Below, piece after piece: positions 13,201 to 26,300 of a stretch of 64,000 nucleotides of DNA; the first letter of the stretch is position 1, and each line of letters starts with the position of its first letter. The position numbers and the translations under genes are program-made. This DNA comes from Opisthocomus hoazin (taxonomy: Eukaryota > Chordata > Aves > Opisthocomiformes > Opisthocomidae). The stretch is from assembly GCF_030867145.1 (NCBI RefSeq), contig NC_134421.1:28651979-28715978 (forward strand), written 5' to 3'. Under the pieces are notes generated by a model. It saw only the letters and a program-made list of their open reading frames with translations. It did no database searches and was not told the origin of the DNA.

Positions 13201-13894
13201 TTCTCTGTCATCATTCTGTATAGGAATGTTTTGATGGAAACAATGAGAAACTCAGTGAAGCACAATCAATGAACATATTCCCATGGACAAGTCGAGTGGT
13301 TTTTTGGTTTGGTTTTTTTTTTTTCACTGAAAGGATTCTTGTTAAGAAGTCACATTGATCCAGAAACTCTATCCAAAATGTGTATTATAGCCTGGGCAAA
13401 GAAGGTAGATGGATAATTCATTATACTGGTCTATAAAGAGGGCAAATCAATGCTTTTTTTGGGTTGTTCAAATAACTATAAACACTGTGTGAATTAATGT
13501 ATTATAGGTATGTTAAGACTGCAGGTGCAGTGCTTGCAGAAGAAGCCTGAACTGGCATTTACTAGCTAACTGAAGATGTCTGTGGCCTCACAGAGGGCAA
13601 TTTACACTCTAATCAAAGGTCCTCATCCTCAGTACTGACAAACTTTAACTGAGACCCAATCCTTAGAACAGCCAAAATAAGTAACTAATGATAACAAAGA
13701 TTCAAGTTTCAGTTTTCAAGGATATCCAAAGGCAATCATGAATTGAAGGTCTGATTTGTAACTGCTTTTAAACTGCCTCCTTGCCTAAACAAAAGATGGG
13801 TGGACCCTGCCCACCAAGTCACACCCCCTTCCCCAACCAGAAAACATAAGCCTACCAGCAACAAGCTTGCTTTTCTTAGCTTTCACAGTAGTTA
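10271..13894. other. Intergenic DNA, no gene recognised
   Basis: About 3.6 kb without recognisable genes. A T-rich run sits at about 13303-13325. Short open frames show no domain or family match that I can recognise. Confidence 0.55.
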
Positions 13895-14400
13895 TCATAG
13901 AACCACAGAATGTTCGGGGTTGGAAGCGACCTCTGTGGGTCATCTAGTCCAAACCCCCCTGCCGAAGCAGGGTCACCTACAGCAGGCTGCACAGGACCTT
14001 GTCCAGGCCGGTCTTGAATATCTCCAGAGAAGGAGACTCCACAACCTCCCTGGGCAGCCTGTTCCAGGGCTCTGTCACCCTCAGAGGGAAGAAGTTCTTC
14101 CTCATGTTCAGCTGGAACTTCCTATGTTTCAGTTTGTGCCCATTGCCCCTTGTCCTGTCGCTGGGCACCACTGAAAAGAGTTTGGCCCCATCCTTCTGAC
14201 ACCCACCCTTGAGATATTTGTAGGCATTTATAAGGTCCCCTCTCAGCTTTCTCTTCTTCAGGCTGAACAAGCCCAGCTGCCTCAGCCTTTCCTTATAGGA
14301 GAGATGCTCCAGTCCCCTCACCATCCTTGTAGCCCTCTGCTGGACTCTCTCCAGTAGCTCCTCATCGTTCTTGAACCGGGGAGCCCAGAACTGGACACAG
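13895..14400 (-). mobile_element. CR1 LINE, 5'-truncated, about 500 bp
   Basis: The minus strand encodes an open frame covering the C-terminal part of CR1 ORF2, with motifs such as [20 protein letters not shown] and [20 protein letters not shown], before the 3' UTR and a short ATTCTGTGGTTCTATGA tail at the left end. The match to CR1 stops at 14400; the continuation of the same open frame beyond this point is not CR1. It is very similar to the copy at 30.4 kb. Confidence 0.92.
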
Positions 14401-16697
14401 GCTTCTATAGACCATAGGTTGAAATTCACTGGACTGAGTAAACCCTCCACCTGAATTTTGATGGAGCCCAAGGAGAATTTCAGCAAAGTTCGATCCTTTT
14501 CCCCCTGTTGTCATCTGGAATTGAATCTTAAACAAAACCAGAAAAAAAGAAATTATTTTGAAAGGCCAAACTGGTTTCACTGTTTGGGAAAACAGCAATT
14601 GTAGTATCTGCAAAAGGTAATCCATTACACTATATTAGAATGTAAAAAGTACAGGCCTGTGGTACAGGGTAGTACAATGGAAAGGTATTGAACTATATAC
14701 AGCTGTGCACCCATAGTAGGACCTTCCAGCTTACCTGTTATTAGAGATGGCATGGCTCTCCTGGGACAAAATGAACTGTACATGTGAGTAACGCATATAA
14801 TTCTCAGAAAGCACTAAATCATATTTCTTATGGGAAACCAATGCAGTTCTTTACCCAATAAACAAATTGCTGTTAAACCCTTAGATATCTCAAATAGCAA
14901 GTTCTGCCATGGAAACTGCATGGAAATAACCTATGGATTTTAAAAAAGGAACGATTCTTTCCCCTGTAGATACAAAATGCCACTCAAAAAGCTAATCTAT
15001 ATGATGACAAAAATCCTCAGTCTTCTGAAAATTCACAGCTCGTATTGCAACACTACTGCAATCTCTGATTTTAGTTGTGCTGAAGGGCAAGGCACAAGAA
15101 AAGCTAATGGTCAGCACAAAGAGAAAGTCCAAATGCATGTTCTGAATCAGTCCTAGGGTGTGATCTAGGGTCCTGAAAGTTCTCTGGACCTGGAATCTTC
15201 TCTGAAATAACCTGGAGTTTCGTGCAATGTGCAAACATAATCAAACCGTGTTTGATGGGGGAATGACTGATCCGGCTGACCATCCTGCATACTCTAGAGT
15301 GTGCAGCATTCCCCAGAGCCATTAGGGTGACAGAAAAGCAGTGGAGTAACACATTGCATTTAACAAAAAGGGGCATAAACAAGATATAACTATAGCATAT
15401 AATAGAAATTATCTATTTTGCCCCAGGGTGAAATAAAGCAGCTGCCCAACAAACTTTCCAGCATAAAGCTGGATGTGAAGAGTACTGCAGCAAACAAATT
15501 TAATGGGAAAGGTAGGTAGGAACCCAAATGTAAGTTCCCAAGGTGAAATTTAGGCCTGACAAGACATTTAGTCCAATGACCAATACCCCGAACAGGGCTA
15601 AAAGGCATAACACAGTGCTGTGTAACCCAAAACCAGATTTACCCGTGCCACTGTGGTATGGCCTCTTGCCATGCAGCTCTGTAGCCACCAGAAACTGGGC
15701 TTCTACCTCTGTTAGCAGTGGCTCTGGTACTGATGCGTGTAGCTGCATTTACCACAGTATTCCAGTCATGGGGCAGCATACCAGTCAATCATCCCAACCA
15801 AAGCTTAGTACAAGGGGAGATGTGCTCCTCTGGCAGCCAATGAGCGCATTCAGAGCTGTGCTGGGTTTTTCTGCATTGCACTGCATTGCGCTGTGCTGTG
15901 TCGAAATAATTCTCTGGCCCTTGTAGCACCAATTCTTAAGGGAAGTCAAGGGGTCATAAAAGTCATGAGAGTAATAGATCACAATCATTATCTCACCTAA
16001 CCTCCTGAATATCTCAGCCATTCTATGTTTCTTTAGAAGTCAGATAAAAGCATGCCTTTTAGAAAGACCTCTGATATTTGTTGAGATTTCAAGCAACAGT
16101 GAGTAATTGGTCCCTATGTTATTCTTGTTGCTAGAACAGTACATCTTACTCAAGATTGAATTTGTTCAACTTCCAGTCACAGGATCACCTTATGTCATAA
16201 GACCGTACATTTAAAGACTATAAATCCCTCTACTATTATGCCTCTTCCATATACATGGACCTGCACACTGTGATTTAGTTCCTTCTTACCCTTTTCTTTG
16301 TTAAGCTTTGACTGAGGTCCTTAAACCTCACGTCAAGGCTGATTTTCCATTTTGAAAGGCAAATACTAGGTCTCGACACAGTGTTCCAGACAGTTGTTTC
16401 ATGGATGCTACGTACACAAGAAAGATCATTTCCCTGCTTCTATTTGCCATTCCTGTTTTTACATAGTCAAGGATCCCTAAAGGGATCAAGCCCTTTTGGC
16501 AACATCACACCAAGAATTAATGCTGAGACTGATACACAAGAACCCCCCCTCCCCAAAACAATCTCGTCCTGGAAGTAACCATTGCATTCTTTGTTGCTTG
16601 CTTGCAGCGGCATTAAAATAAATTATTTTTTAAATGCACCAATTTAGTCCAGCTATTCAGACAATTCTTACTAGCAATTTGGACAATTTATTACAGA
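14401..16697. other. Intergenic DNA, no gene recognised
   Basis: About 2.3 kb of AT-rich sequence. The longest frame (15543-15926, plus) has no recognisable family signature and no convincing coding features, so it is not called a gene. Confidence 0.55.
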
Positions 16698-16910
16698 TCC
16701 ATAGAATAATTTAGGTTGAAAAGGACTTGAAGAATATCCAGTCCCACCTCTTGTGCAAAGCAGGGCTAACTTCACAGTAAGAGTAGGTTGCCTGGGTGCT
16801 TTCCCAGTCAGGTTTTAAAAACTTTAAGGATGCAGATATCACAGCCTCTCTAGACAACTTGTTTCAAGGTTTACCCACTTTCATGGTGACTTTTTTTTGT
16901 ATAACCTGTG
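16698..16910 (-). mobile_element. Old, diverged CR1 LINE 3' fragment
   Basis: The minus strand shows a decayed CR1 end: a tail related to ATTCTATGGATC at the left, the usual spacing of 3' UTR blocks, and remnants of the ORF2 end. It has many substitutions and indels compared with the other CR1 copies, so it is probably an ancient insertion. Confidence 0.65.
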
Positions 16911-18489
16911 TTATCTGAAAGCATAGCCACTGAAGCCTCTATATGCACGTTAGATCTTTGAACAACACTAAATTTTGTTCAAGAATTTAGCCAGAAAAAG
17001 TTTCCAGGCATTGTATTAGCAATAGCCTTGTTCACTGGCACCTGACCGCTGACTATATGTTGAAGGTGTGTCAGTAAGCCAGTTTCAGTCCATACAACAC
17101 GAAATCTGTTACTTCCATCTAGTTTCATTAGTTATGTGATACTGAATTGAAAGCTCAAATGCAGCCCAAGGAATCAACAAGAGGACTGGGAGTCAGACCA
17201 GAAGTTTCTGTCTGAAGCACGCGGTCCTTCCTTCCAAGGACCACCTTCCAAGGTGGCAGGCTAGCTGGCGCTCACTTCTGCTGGGAGAGTCCCCTATTTC
17301 TCCTGGGAGCGGGTGCTCGAAAGCGAGAGCTACTGCGCAGCTCCGTGCCTCATTCCAACCCCCCTTCTCCAGCTGCTGAATTCAGCGGACAACTTCTGAC
17401 ATTTTCACTGTTCAGCCGCTTCAAGTATTCCTCGGCTAGGTCTTTAACCGAGCATCAACTGTGCAGCTATGGTGATTAGGAAATGCTTCATTTCAGCAAA
17501 TGCTGCTTTTCATCTTCCTTGAGTGCAACTAATACTCCCATTCAAGTCTCTCATCCAAGTGCCAATTAGCCCCTGTGGCAGAGCGCACGAAACCTGACCA
17601 GCAGTACACAAAAATGGATAAATGCAGAATAAGCTTATTGCTTTCCACAAGCGCCCTGTTCAAGCCCAAACATCGATTTTTCTAAAGTTATATGCTTCTA
17701 ACAAGTTATATATTTGGCATTAACACTACATGTTTATTACTAAAAAATTCACCATTATAACTGTATTTTGCTTCAAAATATCTGTTCACAAGGTGTTTAA
17801 AAGAGCAAGTCTGAGGGCTATGAAGTCCTATATGGAAAGCAACCTGACTGGCTAGTCAGGTTGGTACCTTGCCTTTAATATTATTTAAACACACTTTTAT
17901 ATCTGTAATAGATTTTTTTCAAGTGTCGTAACAGTTTGAGAGTTGTCACATTAGGTTATTACAGCTCCAAATGTGTACTGCTTCTCTGTTGAGGATTACA
18001 AATCCAATATATAGTAATGTGACTACTTAAGAGGAGCTGTTACACTTTATGTCAATCCAGCTGCTATGCAAGTACATAACATCTGCATAATAAAAATCCT
18101 TATGTTAATTTTGATTTTAAAAGCCGATTGCTTGCCATGAACAGATTTCTTGACTTTACTGTTTTAGCCAGTTCAAACATTTTCTTGTCAAGATACCCAA
18201 ATGGGCTGCTGTGTATTGTTTATTAATTGGAGAAATTTGTGCTGAATTGAGTTTATCAGGAGTGGGTGGTTTACATATATTATTTTAAATTCCCTGATGT
18301 TAAGGTGGCCAAATGTATTTTTAATCTGCTCTGAAAACTTCTCATGGCAAAATTTCCACAGCTTCCCTAATTACCTATACTAGTGCTTAAATACCGTTGC
18401 AGTTGAAAGCCGTTATTGTGGTGCAACCTTGAACTGCTGTACTTCCAAGTCCACGGCGGTTTGTGAGACCTTGAGTAGGTGAAGAGTGC
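16911..18489. other. DNA upstream of the CpG island, no gene recognised
   Basis: This is the last 1.6 kb before the LIN7A CpG island. A mildly GC-rich patch lies at about 17215-17400 and AT-rich sequence follows. No exon of a divergent gene could be recognised on the minus strand. Confidence 0.5.
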
Positions 18490-20330
18490 TGCCTTCGCCT
18501 TGGGGCGACCCTCTGCCCTGTCCCAGCGCTCCTGGGCCAAACACGAGACCGCAGGTACTACACAGGGCAGAGGACGAAGAGGACGCCATTCTCGGCTGGG
18601 CCATCCCTCCACACCATCGTCCCCTGTAGGGACGGCTGCGGAAACTCTGTGGGACGCTGCCGCACCTTCCCCGGGCGACAGCTGACGAGGGTCCCTTCGC
18701 TTCGTGTGAAGGATGAGGGTAGACGACCAGAGGGCTGCCGGCAAACCCCGCCGAGCTCTACTGCCAATCTCCACCTCCACCGACGGCCTTCGCACCGCAA
18801 AGGCCTCCGAGCCCACCCACAGCTGCGGCTGAGCCGCACCACACCGCCGCCACGGCCCGCCCCTCTGCCAACGCGCAGCCCCAAGGCCGCGCTGCGGGGC
18901 CTGCTGCGTGCGCTCTGCCAGAGGCCGGCGGGCCGCCTCAGGACGGCCGGGCCGCGCCCCGCGGCGAGGAAAGAGGCGACGGCCGGCCTGACGGCGGGGC
19001 CCACGGCTGGCTCCCTCCGGAAGGGCCGCTCCGGGACACGTCCCTCCGGCCGCGGCCCCGCACGGGGGCCAAGCATCTCCCCTGCCGGCCTCGCCCGCCG
19101 GTTTTCACGCCCTGCGGCCAGCGCTGGGAGCGACGCCTCTCCCAGACGCACCGGCCCCCCTCGCCGCCGACCCGGCCCCCAGGCCCGCCCCGCCGCCCCC
19201 GGCCCAGGCGACGCCGGGCCGCCGGATCCGGCCCCCGCGCGTCCTCCCCGCCCCGCGGCGCCGCGGAGCTCCCCGCCCGCAGCCCTCTCTCTCTGCCTGC
19301 GCCGGCCGCTGCGGCAGCCCTGGGGCGGCGGGGCCGGCGGCGAGCGGACCCCCAGCCCCCGCGCACGGCCCGGCTCCTCCGGGCTGCGGGCCCGGCGCTC
19401 CGCCCTGAGGTGAGGGCCTCCCGCCAGGCCCGGCTCCGGCGGCGCAGCGATGCCGGCGGCCCGCGCCGGGCCGCGCCGGGCCGCCCTGCGCCCGCAGCAT
19501 CGCGGCGCCCCGTCTGCGGCGAGCCGCCCTCCCCTGGGCACCTTCTCCGCCCCGTTCGCCTCCTCCTCCCACGGAGCCACCCTCCTCCTCCGCCCCCTCT
19601 CCCTGCCAGCCTCCTCCCCGCCCTTCCCCGCACTCCACGCCGGTGCCGGAGCCGCGCGTCATTCGGGCTCCAGCCCCGCCGCAGACATGGCGACACTGAC
19701 AGCGGTCCAGCCGCTCACGCTGGACAGAGGTAAGCGCGGCTCCCGCCGCCCCGGCTCCCCGCGGCCCGCCCGGGAGGGGGCCGGAGCGCCGGGTCTGCCC
19801 CCGCAGCCCCAGCGCGGCGGGCGCTGCCGGCCCCGCGGCGGAGGGCGGTGGGGAGGCGCGTCCCGGCGGGGCTCAGGTGGGAGGCGGGAGAGGGGATGCA
19901 GCGGAGGAGATGAAACTTTGTGCGGGCGGTGGCAGGGCCGGCATCCCTTCGGCGGGAGCGCCAGGGACGCGGTTCCGCTCCGGGCGCCGGGGACGCTCCT
20001 CGGGGCCGCTCCGCCGCCTCCACCCCTGCTGGGCTCCCCCCCGGGCGCCCGCCCCCGCGGGCCCCGGGGCCGCCCCCCCCCCCGCCGCAGGTGGTCTGCG
20101 CCGGCGGCCCCGGCCGGCAGCGAGCGGGGAACGGGCAGCTCCCGGGGAGACGGGGGTCCGGTGGCGAGCCGCGGCGGTCCGGGGCCGCGGGGAGGGAGCG
20201 GTGGCGGCAGCTGGGCTGGCGTGAGTGGTGTCACCCAGCGGAGCGGCGCCGCTCGGTGTCCTGCTGGCCTGGAGACCGTGTCGGTAGCCTCGCCGAGGAA
20301 ACGTGAGAGGATGCCGAGATCTCGAAGTTA
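18490..20330 (+). promoter_or_regulatory. LIN7A: CpG island with the LIN7A promoter and first exon
   Basis: The sequence changes sharply from AT-rich to very GC-rich with abundant CG dinucleotides for about 1.8 kb, then falls back to AT-rich intron. The LIN7A start codon lies inside it, about 1.2 kb from its left edge. There is no TATA box at a sensible distance, so a dispersed CpG-island promoter is expected. The exact transcription start cannot be read from sequence. Long open frames on both strands here (for example 18558-19580 minus and 18649-19413 plus) arise from the lack of AT-rich stop codons and are not genes. Confidence 0.85.
19687..19729 (+). CDS. LIN7A: LIN7A coding exon 1
   Basis: The exon encodes [14 protein letters not shown] plus the first base of an Asp codon, then a donor GTAAGC at 19730. 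The upstream frame stays open for 79 codons back to an ATG at 19450. The residues just before the chosen start (SSPAAD) resemble the short N-terminal extension of mammalian LIN7A (recalled as TSAPTAD), but no nearby in-frame ATG corresponds to the mammalian upstream start. Initiation at 19687 is therefore most likely. Confidence 0.92.
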
Positions 20331-23300
20331 CGTGAAAATCCAACTTTTGCCTCCAGGCTATAAAAATTGGATCTCTCACGTGCGGTGCGTTTGTGCCCAG
20401 AATAAGGCTCAGCAGAAGCGCTTGTTAGATTTCTGTAGGTTGCGGAGGACTAACTCCTCGTTCTGATTTGTTTTGCTCCTTCGGACCCATCACTTAGAGA
20501 GGTCCAGCAGCTGCTGGTACAGCATCCTGAATTGCCAGGGTGTCCGTCTTCCTCGCTTGCATCCAGAGGCTCCCAGCACGTATCGATCTCCTACTCTTAA
20601 AAGCATGACTGAGGCCAGTGCCTTTGTTTTTCTCAAATGTTTTTTCCCAGAGGATGAAGAAGGGCTTTCGAAGCAACATAGAGAGCTTCTTGCTGTAAAT
20701 CCTAGGCAAAAGAAACCTGATGAACTCAGTTTCAAAACGCTAAAGGAGAGGTACGCACCTTTTCTGAAACCTGATTGAGGGCAAAACAGCCCACAAAGTA
20801 CTCTGAACACAGTATGCTGGAAGGCTTAAATTCCAACATTAGTAGAAAAGAGAATTCAAAGTTATTTTTACTGAAATAACAAAGTGCTAGCATGCACTTT
20901 AAGTTAAACTGCTCAGAAATCCACTGTGTAATCTACAGTTTCACCCTAATACTGTTTTCAGTAAGCAGGACAAATCTATTTCCTGGCAAAGGGCTGAACA
21001 GATGGCAATCCATTAGCAAACCTGGCTTTTCAAAGGAAAGTATTACTATTTTAGAACTACACATTTCTTTTCATTACTAGAACTATGCTTTAAAAAATCC
21101 ACAATACTAAAAAAATGCAAATTAATCCCAATTTAAATATAAGCATCTGTTGTCTGTGTCCAGGATATGCCTAACCGTTTGGCAGGGGTGCCAACATGAA
21201 AGTCTCCCTGGTTGTCAGCCAGGGCTGATATTAGTGCGAGGGAGATAAAACGTCACAGAATGATAGGATGCGATGTGCAAAAGGAAAACACAGACAAGAA
21301 GAAACAGATTCAAATACGGCACCTGGCCTGCAGAAGGCCATTTTGTCAGAGGGATACACTTCGTCACCCATAACAGGTTGCTGCTACATCAGCTGAAGAG
21401 GGTGGGCTGAACCAACCCCAGAAGCAACTGGACCAAGCCCAGTGCTTCCAAATATTTCATCTGCAGTCTTTCTTCACAGCAATGGAAGAAGGAAGGTGCT
21501 ACATGGTGAGATTTTCCAGGTTTCTGTTGGTTTTATTGCAGCAGATGCAGCCAGGTTTACTGTCACTATGCTTTGCACAGCTCTGCTGTGGTCTAGGCGC
21601 AGCCCTGAAAAGTCTTGTAGGCTCATATCCGCTTTGCCATGTCCCACGGAGAGCTCAGCACAGCAAGAAAAGAGCAAGCATTTCAGGAGAGGTGGCATGA
21701 ATAACCTTGCGTTGCAGGGGGAATTGCTGCTTGATCTCTGTCCAGGAAGTGTTCTGCATTTCCCCTTGCTAAGGGTCCCAAAACGATAAAACATTGTATA
21801 GATACATACATCAGAAATCTAAATAAACTCTGACATGGTCTCCTCCTGGAAAAAACGTATACACTGTGTTCTAGTATGGAGATGGGAGCAAGCCTGACGT
21901 AAATGGAATTCAAAACCTGTATGGTAAAATGAATTACCATTTAAAGGTGAAGGGCATGTTTTGTGTGAATGATTGAAAGTCAATTACATTCTGGAAGATT
22001 ACTTCAGTCCAAAGCACAGGAATTAATTTCCTTAATTCCTGTCATCATGTGCCTTTCTACCTGCACAAATGTGTGCAGGTTCCATTAGGGCTCTTTAATA
22101 TGTGGAACAAGTTCACAAAATAATGGAAATTTTAATCACTTACAATTTAATCTCAAAGGCTTTTGTCTGACCCTTGCATGGTGCACTGCTGGGAGGAGGG
22201 GAAGGAGTCAGCAACTGTTTCAGAGAGGAAATGTAAAGCAGTGGAGCTAAGTGTGGGTACCGCTTAGGGAGGGTGGCCCCAGGGCTTGGGAGCTTTGGGA
22301 GGGGGAAGAGCCTACCCGCTGGGCATCTTCCAACAGCCAAGTAAGTCTTAGCTGTGAAAAAAAGTGCACCCTTCCTATCTTTATTAGAAATGTCTTACAT
22401 CCTGAATCGATACCGCCCCATCAGTAATCTCCGATGTCCATCAGAGCTAAATAAAGGAATTTTTTAGGGCGATTCAAAGCTTAAACCCTGAAGGTGTAGG
22501 AAACTATACCTTGTTCCAGGTTGAGACGGAAAGTTGCAGTGCTGTCTTTCATAAAATGACAAGCAAAAAAAGTAAGCTTGTAATTTTTTTTTTTTCTTTC
22601 ATTTTATGTTCAAGATTATGGATTTTTTTTTAAGTACGTTCCCAGCTTAATTTGCCTCCATTAAAAAAAACAAAGCAGTCACTCCAAACCAAAAGGGAAA
22701 TGTTCAAAAACAGCTATGCAATTGTTTACTTCTTCTGCAGATATGTCTTTACTAAGAACCTGGTTGACTCTGGTTTTGCTAAGAGAGAGCTCTGGCTGAA
22801 GTTAGTTGGCGTTTTCCAGCAGTGTTTATTTGTATTGGCATACCGCTCCTCGCATCTTTCATGTCTTCCTACTCTGTGTGGGGACAGGCAGTGTTGCCTT
22901 TGCCTCTCCTCTCAAGGTCCTTTCTCTTTCACAGAGGCGTTGCCTCAGCCTCCCCCATGACCTGCAGTTGCTGCCTTCCCCTTGATTATCCAGAGCCCCA
23001 TGTCTCCCTTGCATGCCATCTTCTGTTGTCTTGCTCTCCTCAAAGCCTCCATGCAGTTAGCTCCATCACTCTCTGCCTGTAACCCTTATATCCATTTTCG
23101 CTGTTCAGAAACCCAATTTCCTCCTCTAATTCTCTGTTATTCTGCTGTCCCATGACCGTCGGCACCTCCCCAGCTTGAAGTTGTCTCAAATGCTGCGTAC
23201 ACATCCAGTGTCAATATTTTTCTTTCCTCCAAGTGCAGTGTCATCTCCTCTGGCCAGCTTAGCCTGCTCACGGTTCTCCAGGGACCTCCTGTGAGTTCCT

Positions 23301-26300
23301 ACGTGCTGCAGGTACATGCTGTGAGCAGTTAGAAATTAAAGGAAGCTGCTTGTGGGTGGGATCGCTGAAAGGGTGCGTTAGCACAGTCTGGTGGAGGCAT
23401 TTTCTGCAGGCACCATTGTGCTCCCAGAAATGTGTTGGGAGGGAATAGATTTCTGTGCTTCCCTTGGCACTCGTTTGAGGAGTGGTCATATGGAGGCCTG
23501 CAAATTGAAGCAGACGTCATCCTAGCTATGCATAATAGATATTCCACTCTATCTGAACTTCTTTATTTTGCTAAATGTCTGGCAAATTTTTCATAAAGCT
23601 TATCTTACCTAGAATTTTACTGGTGCTCTTCCTTCCAAGATGAAAATCTGCTCTGAAAGAAAACTGTGTATTTGCTCAGGTTGCTGCAAAACCTCAGTCC
23701 CGGTTCCTCTCCACGTAGAACCATGAAAGTGGCAGCTTTAAAAGGGCACTTTTCAGAAGTTCTTCTTGTTTTTGAAGATATTGTACAACTAGCCAGTGCA
23801 GAAACCATCTCATGATTAAGAGCAAGGGCATAGCGTTTCATGTGAAGGGGGGCTTTCAGCTGTCTTTTGTTAATAATCCATGTCCTATTATGTTTTTCCT
23901 TATATAGTTACTATTCATGTCACTGATGGTTTCCCTTCTTCATGTGTCTGAGGATAAAAGAAGAAATTTGAATAGACTGAATATACAGTGCTGATATTTT
24001 AATCACTGTGAAGTTTTATAACAAGGTCATAGCTATTGGCTATTGACAACCAAATTTCTCTTGCTTTCAAATATATCCTTGGAAACTGGAAAGACTTCTT
24101 TCTGTTTGGCTGTAACACATAAGTGAGGTCTGTTGGTTTTTTATTAATTCAAACAAATGTTTTTCCAGTGGAGTGGGTGTCCCAGAACTCCTTGAAAATC
24201 CTTTATAAAGCATCATGTTCAGTGATGATAAATAAGAATATGAATGGGCTTGGAATCACCATCGGCTGTTAGAGGTGGTAGACAAACTCTGTCAGGTGTG
24301 GTACTCAGTGGCGCCTGACCATTAATACACTTTGGTACTTTAGGCTAGAGTACTCCTTCCTTCCTCCCTCCTCTCCTCCTCTTGTCAATTGTCTTCTCAT
24401 TGCATCCTCATAGCCTACAGAAGCGGGGATTTTTCCACACCTGTGCCCATATATGTGTATATAACAGAAATTGTACTGAGCATAAGTTGCATATATTAGT
24501 ATAATATATATTATCTTCAGAAAAAATATGTAATGTACTCATCAGGAAGAAAAAATCAGATTCATACAGTGTGCAATACAGTCCTTGACAGCGGTGCAGA
24601 TCTCTCTCGCGGGGGGTGAAGCCCTGTGGAGCGGGGCTAAGCAGTGGGCTGCTCCGCACCTGGCCCCTTGTCCATCACGGCGATGTCTACTCTTGCTCGT
24701 CAGCCTAGCGTGCTGAAATAGAAAAATACTTCTGCAAGCGCCACACTCTAAGATTTCTCTGTTTGTTATGCCAGCTGAGGACATACAAATAACCAAATTT
24801 GTTCTTCCAAGAAAAAAGAAAAGCCTATTGTTTGTAAGAACAGGAAAAAAGTGACAGTTCTGGTTGCAGACTGAAATGTTTGGGGGTCATTTTACATCAG
24901 TGTGTCAACATTTGTTTGATTTTTGGTTTTTAACGCATTTTTATGAAGAGATGGAATAAGGTAAGCAGATTGAGGCAGTGATTTGTGCGTGGTGGCTGGG
25001 GACGCATTGTGAGGATCCATGTGGTGGAAGTGTTGGGTGGTGAAGTGTGCAGCTCAGCCGTGGCTCCTGGAGTGCTGGAGCTGGAGTAGGAGCAGGTGCT
25101 TACCTAAATGTCATCTCTGGTTTCCATGAGGGGTAAAAATACGTGGTTTGAAAAGTTAAATGCACATGTCCAGCTCAGATGTCTCTGGCAGTACGGGCCC
25201 GACCTCGAGAGGTGCGGGGCCCATGGCGGCGGGGGAGGTAGGTGCCAGGCTGGCCGTGGCTGCGGCAGGCCGGGTGCCCGCGGGAGCACACCCCTTCGGC
25301 TGGCCCGTCCGCCGGCCCGGAGCGGCTCGTGGCGCTGTGGAAATGGAGTTTTGTCAGGGCACAGCGAGTGGAAGTGAACGGACGTTCATCGGAGCGTCTT
25401 CAGCGTGCAGCAGGTGCTGCGGGATCCCGGCGCTGCCGGTCGTCAGAGAGCGGCTCCCGCACACAGACACACGGGAATGTCTGCGACGAAACTCACGGCA
25501 TCTTTTAACGTGAAGTCACCGTTGTGGAGTGTAGAGGGGGGAATATTGTAAATTTCCAGTCATGTTTCCTTCAGAAACACGTAACTGGTAGTAAGGCGTA
25601 CCTCTGCACAAGCTGGATGTGCGGTCAGGAAACGTTGGTGAGGCGCCTTTGAGAGAGCAGCCAGGCTCATGGCCGACCGACGGCTGTGCAGGGACCTCGT
25701 GTTCCTCCTGCTCTGTCAGGCTGAAAATATTCCTTCAACATGGCAGCAGTGAAATAATCGTTCTAGTCTGTCTGAATTTATCCTGTCTAGAGCAGAGTGG
25801 TAAGCTGAGCTCACCCGTGTGTGTCCTGCTTCTGCTCCTTGGAAGGGGACCTGCTGCTGCAGCTGGGTGAAGTGGGGGGAGGCTTTGACAAGCCCCTGCG
25901 CAGGTGTGGGATTCACCCTTTGCGACAAGTTGCAAGAGTGTTAATGGTTAGAAAACACACGGGTTGCTATTTTTGCATGTAGTAAATGTATCCTATCTAC
26001 AGATAATGTTGAAAAAGAAGGATTTGTTTTATAAATAACATCCCTGTGCTGGATCCTACAAACTTCAGTTTCACACTGATATCCCAGAGACATTTGTGTA
26101 ACTGCAGAAAAAAGGATTAACATCGTAACATAATTATAAGTAAACTATTTGCTTAATTCCATCCTATCACTTGATTTGGACCCCTCTGATGATATTATCA
26201 GACAAAAACTTTTTTTTGAAAATGTGACATATTACTGAAGTCATCAGCTTCATGCAGAGGATAATTTGTCCTTTGAGTTCTCTGTTTTGGGACACGTATG

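Noticed and set aside
15543..15926. 127-codon plus-strand frame in the intergenic part
   Set aside because: The translation shows no known motif, and an equally open minus-strand frame overlaps it. It is most likely a chance frame.
18558..19580. Long minus-strand open frame of 340 codons, and several other long frames on both strands at 18.4-20.5 kb
   Set aside because: They lie in the CpG island where stop codons are rare. The translations are low-complexity Arg/Pro/Gly/Ala sequence, and they overlap on both strands without any recognisable domain.
19450..20466. 338-codon plus-strand frame running through LIN7A exon 1
   Set aside because: It reads past the strong donor at 19730 into the intron. 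LIN7A homology stops exactly at that donor and resumes at 39990, so the frame is not a real protein.
20473..20778. 101-codon frame just after the CpG island
   Set aside because: No homology or good start context is visible. It lies in intron 1 and has the length expected by chance in moderately GC-rich DNA.
24590..24680. GC-rich patch considered as an RNA gene
   Set aside because: No tRNA, snRNA or rRNA structure could be matched. It is a local composition change.
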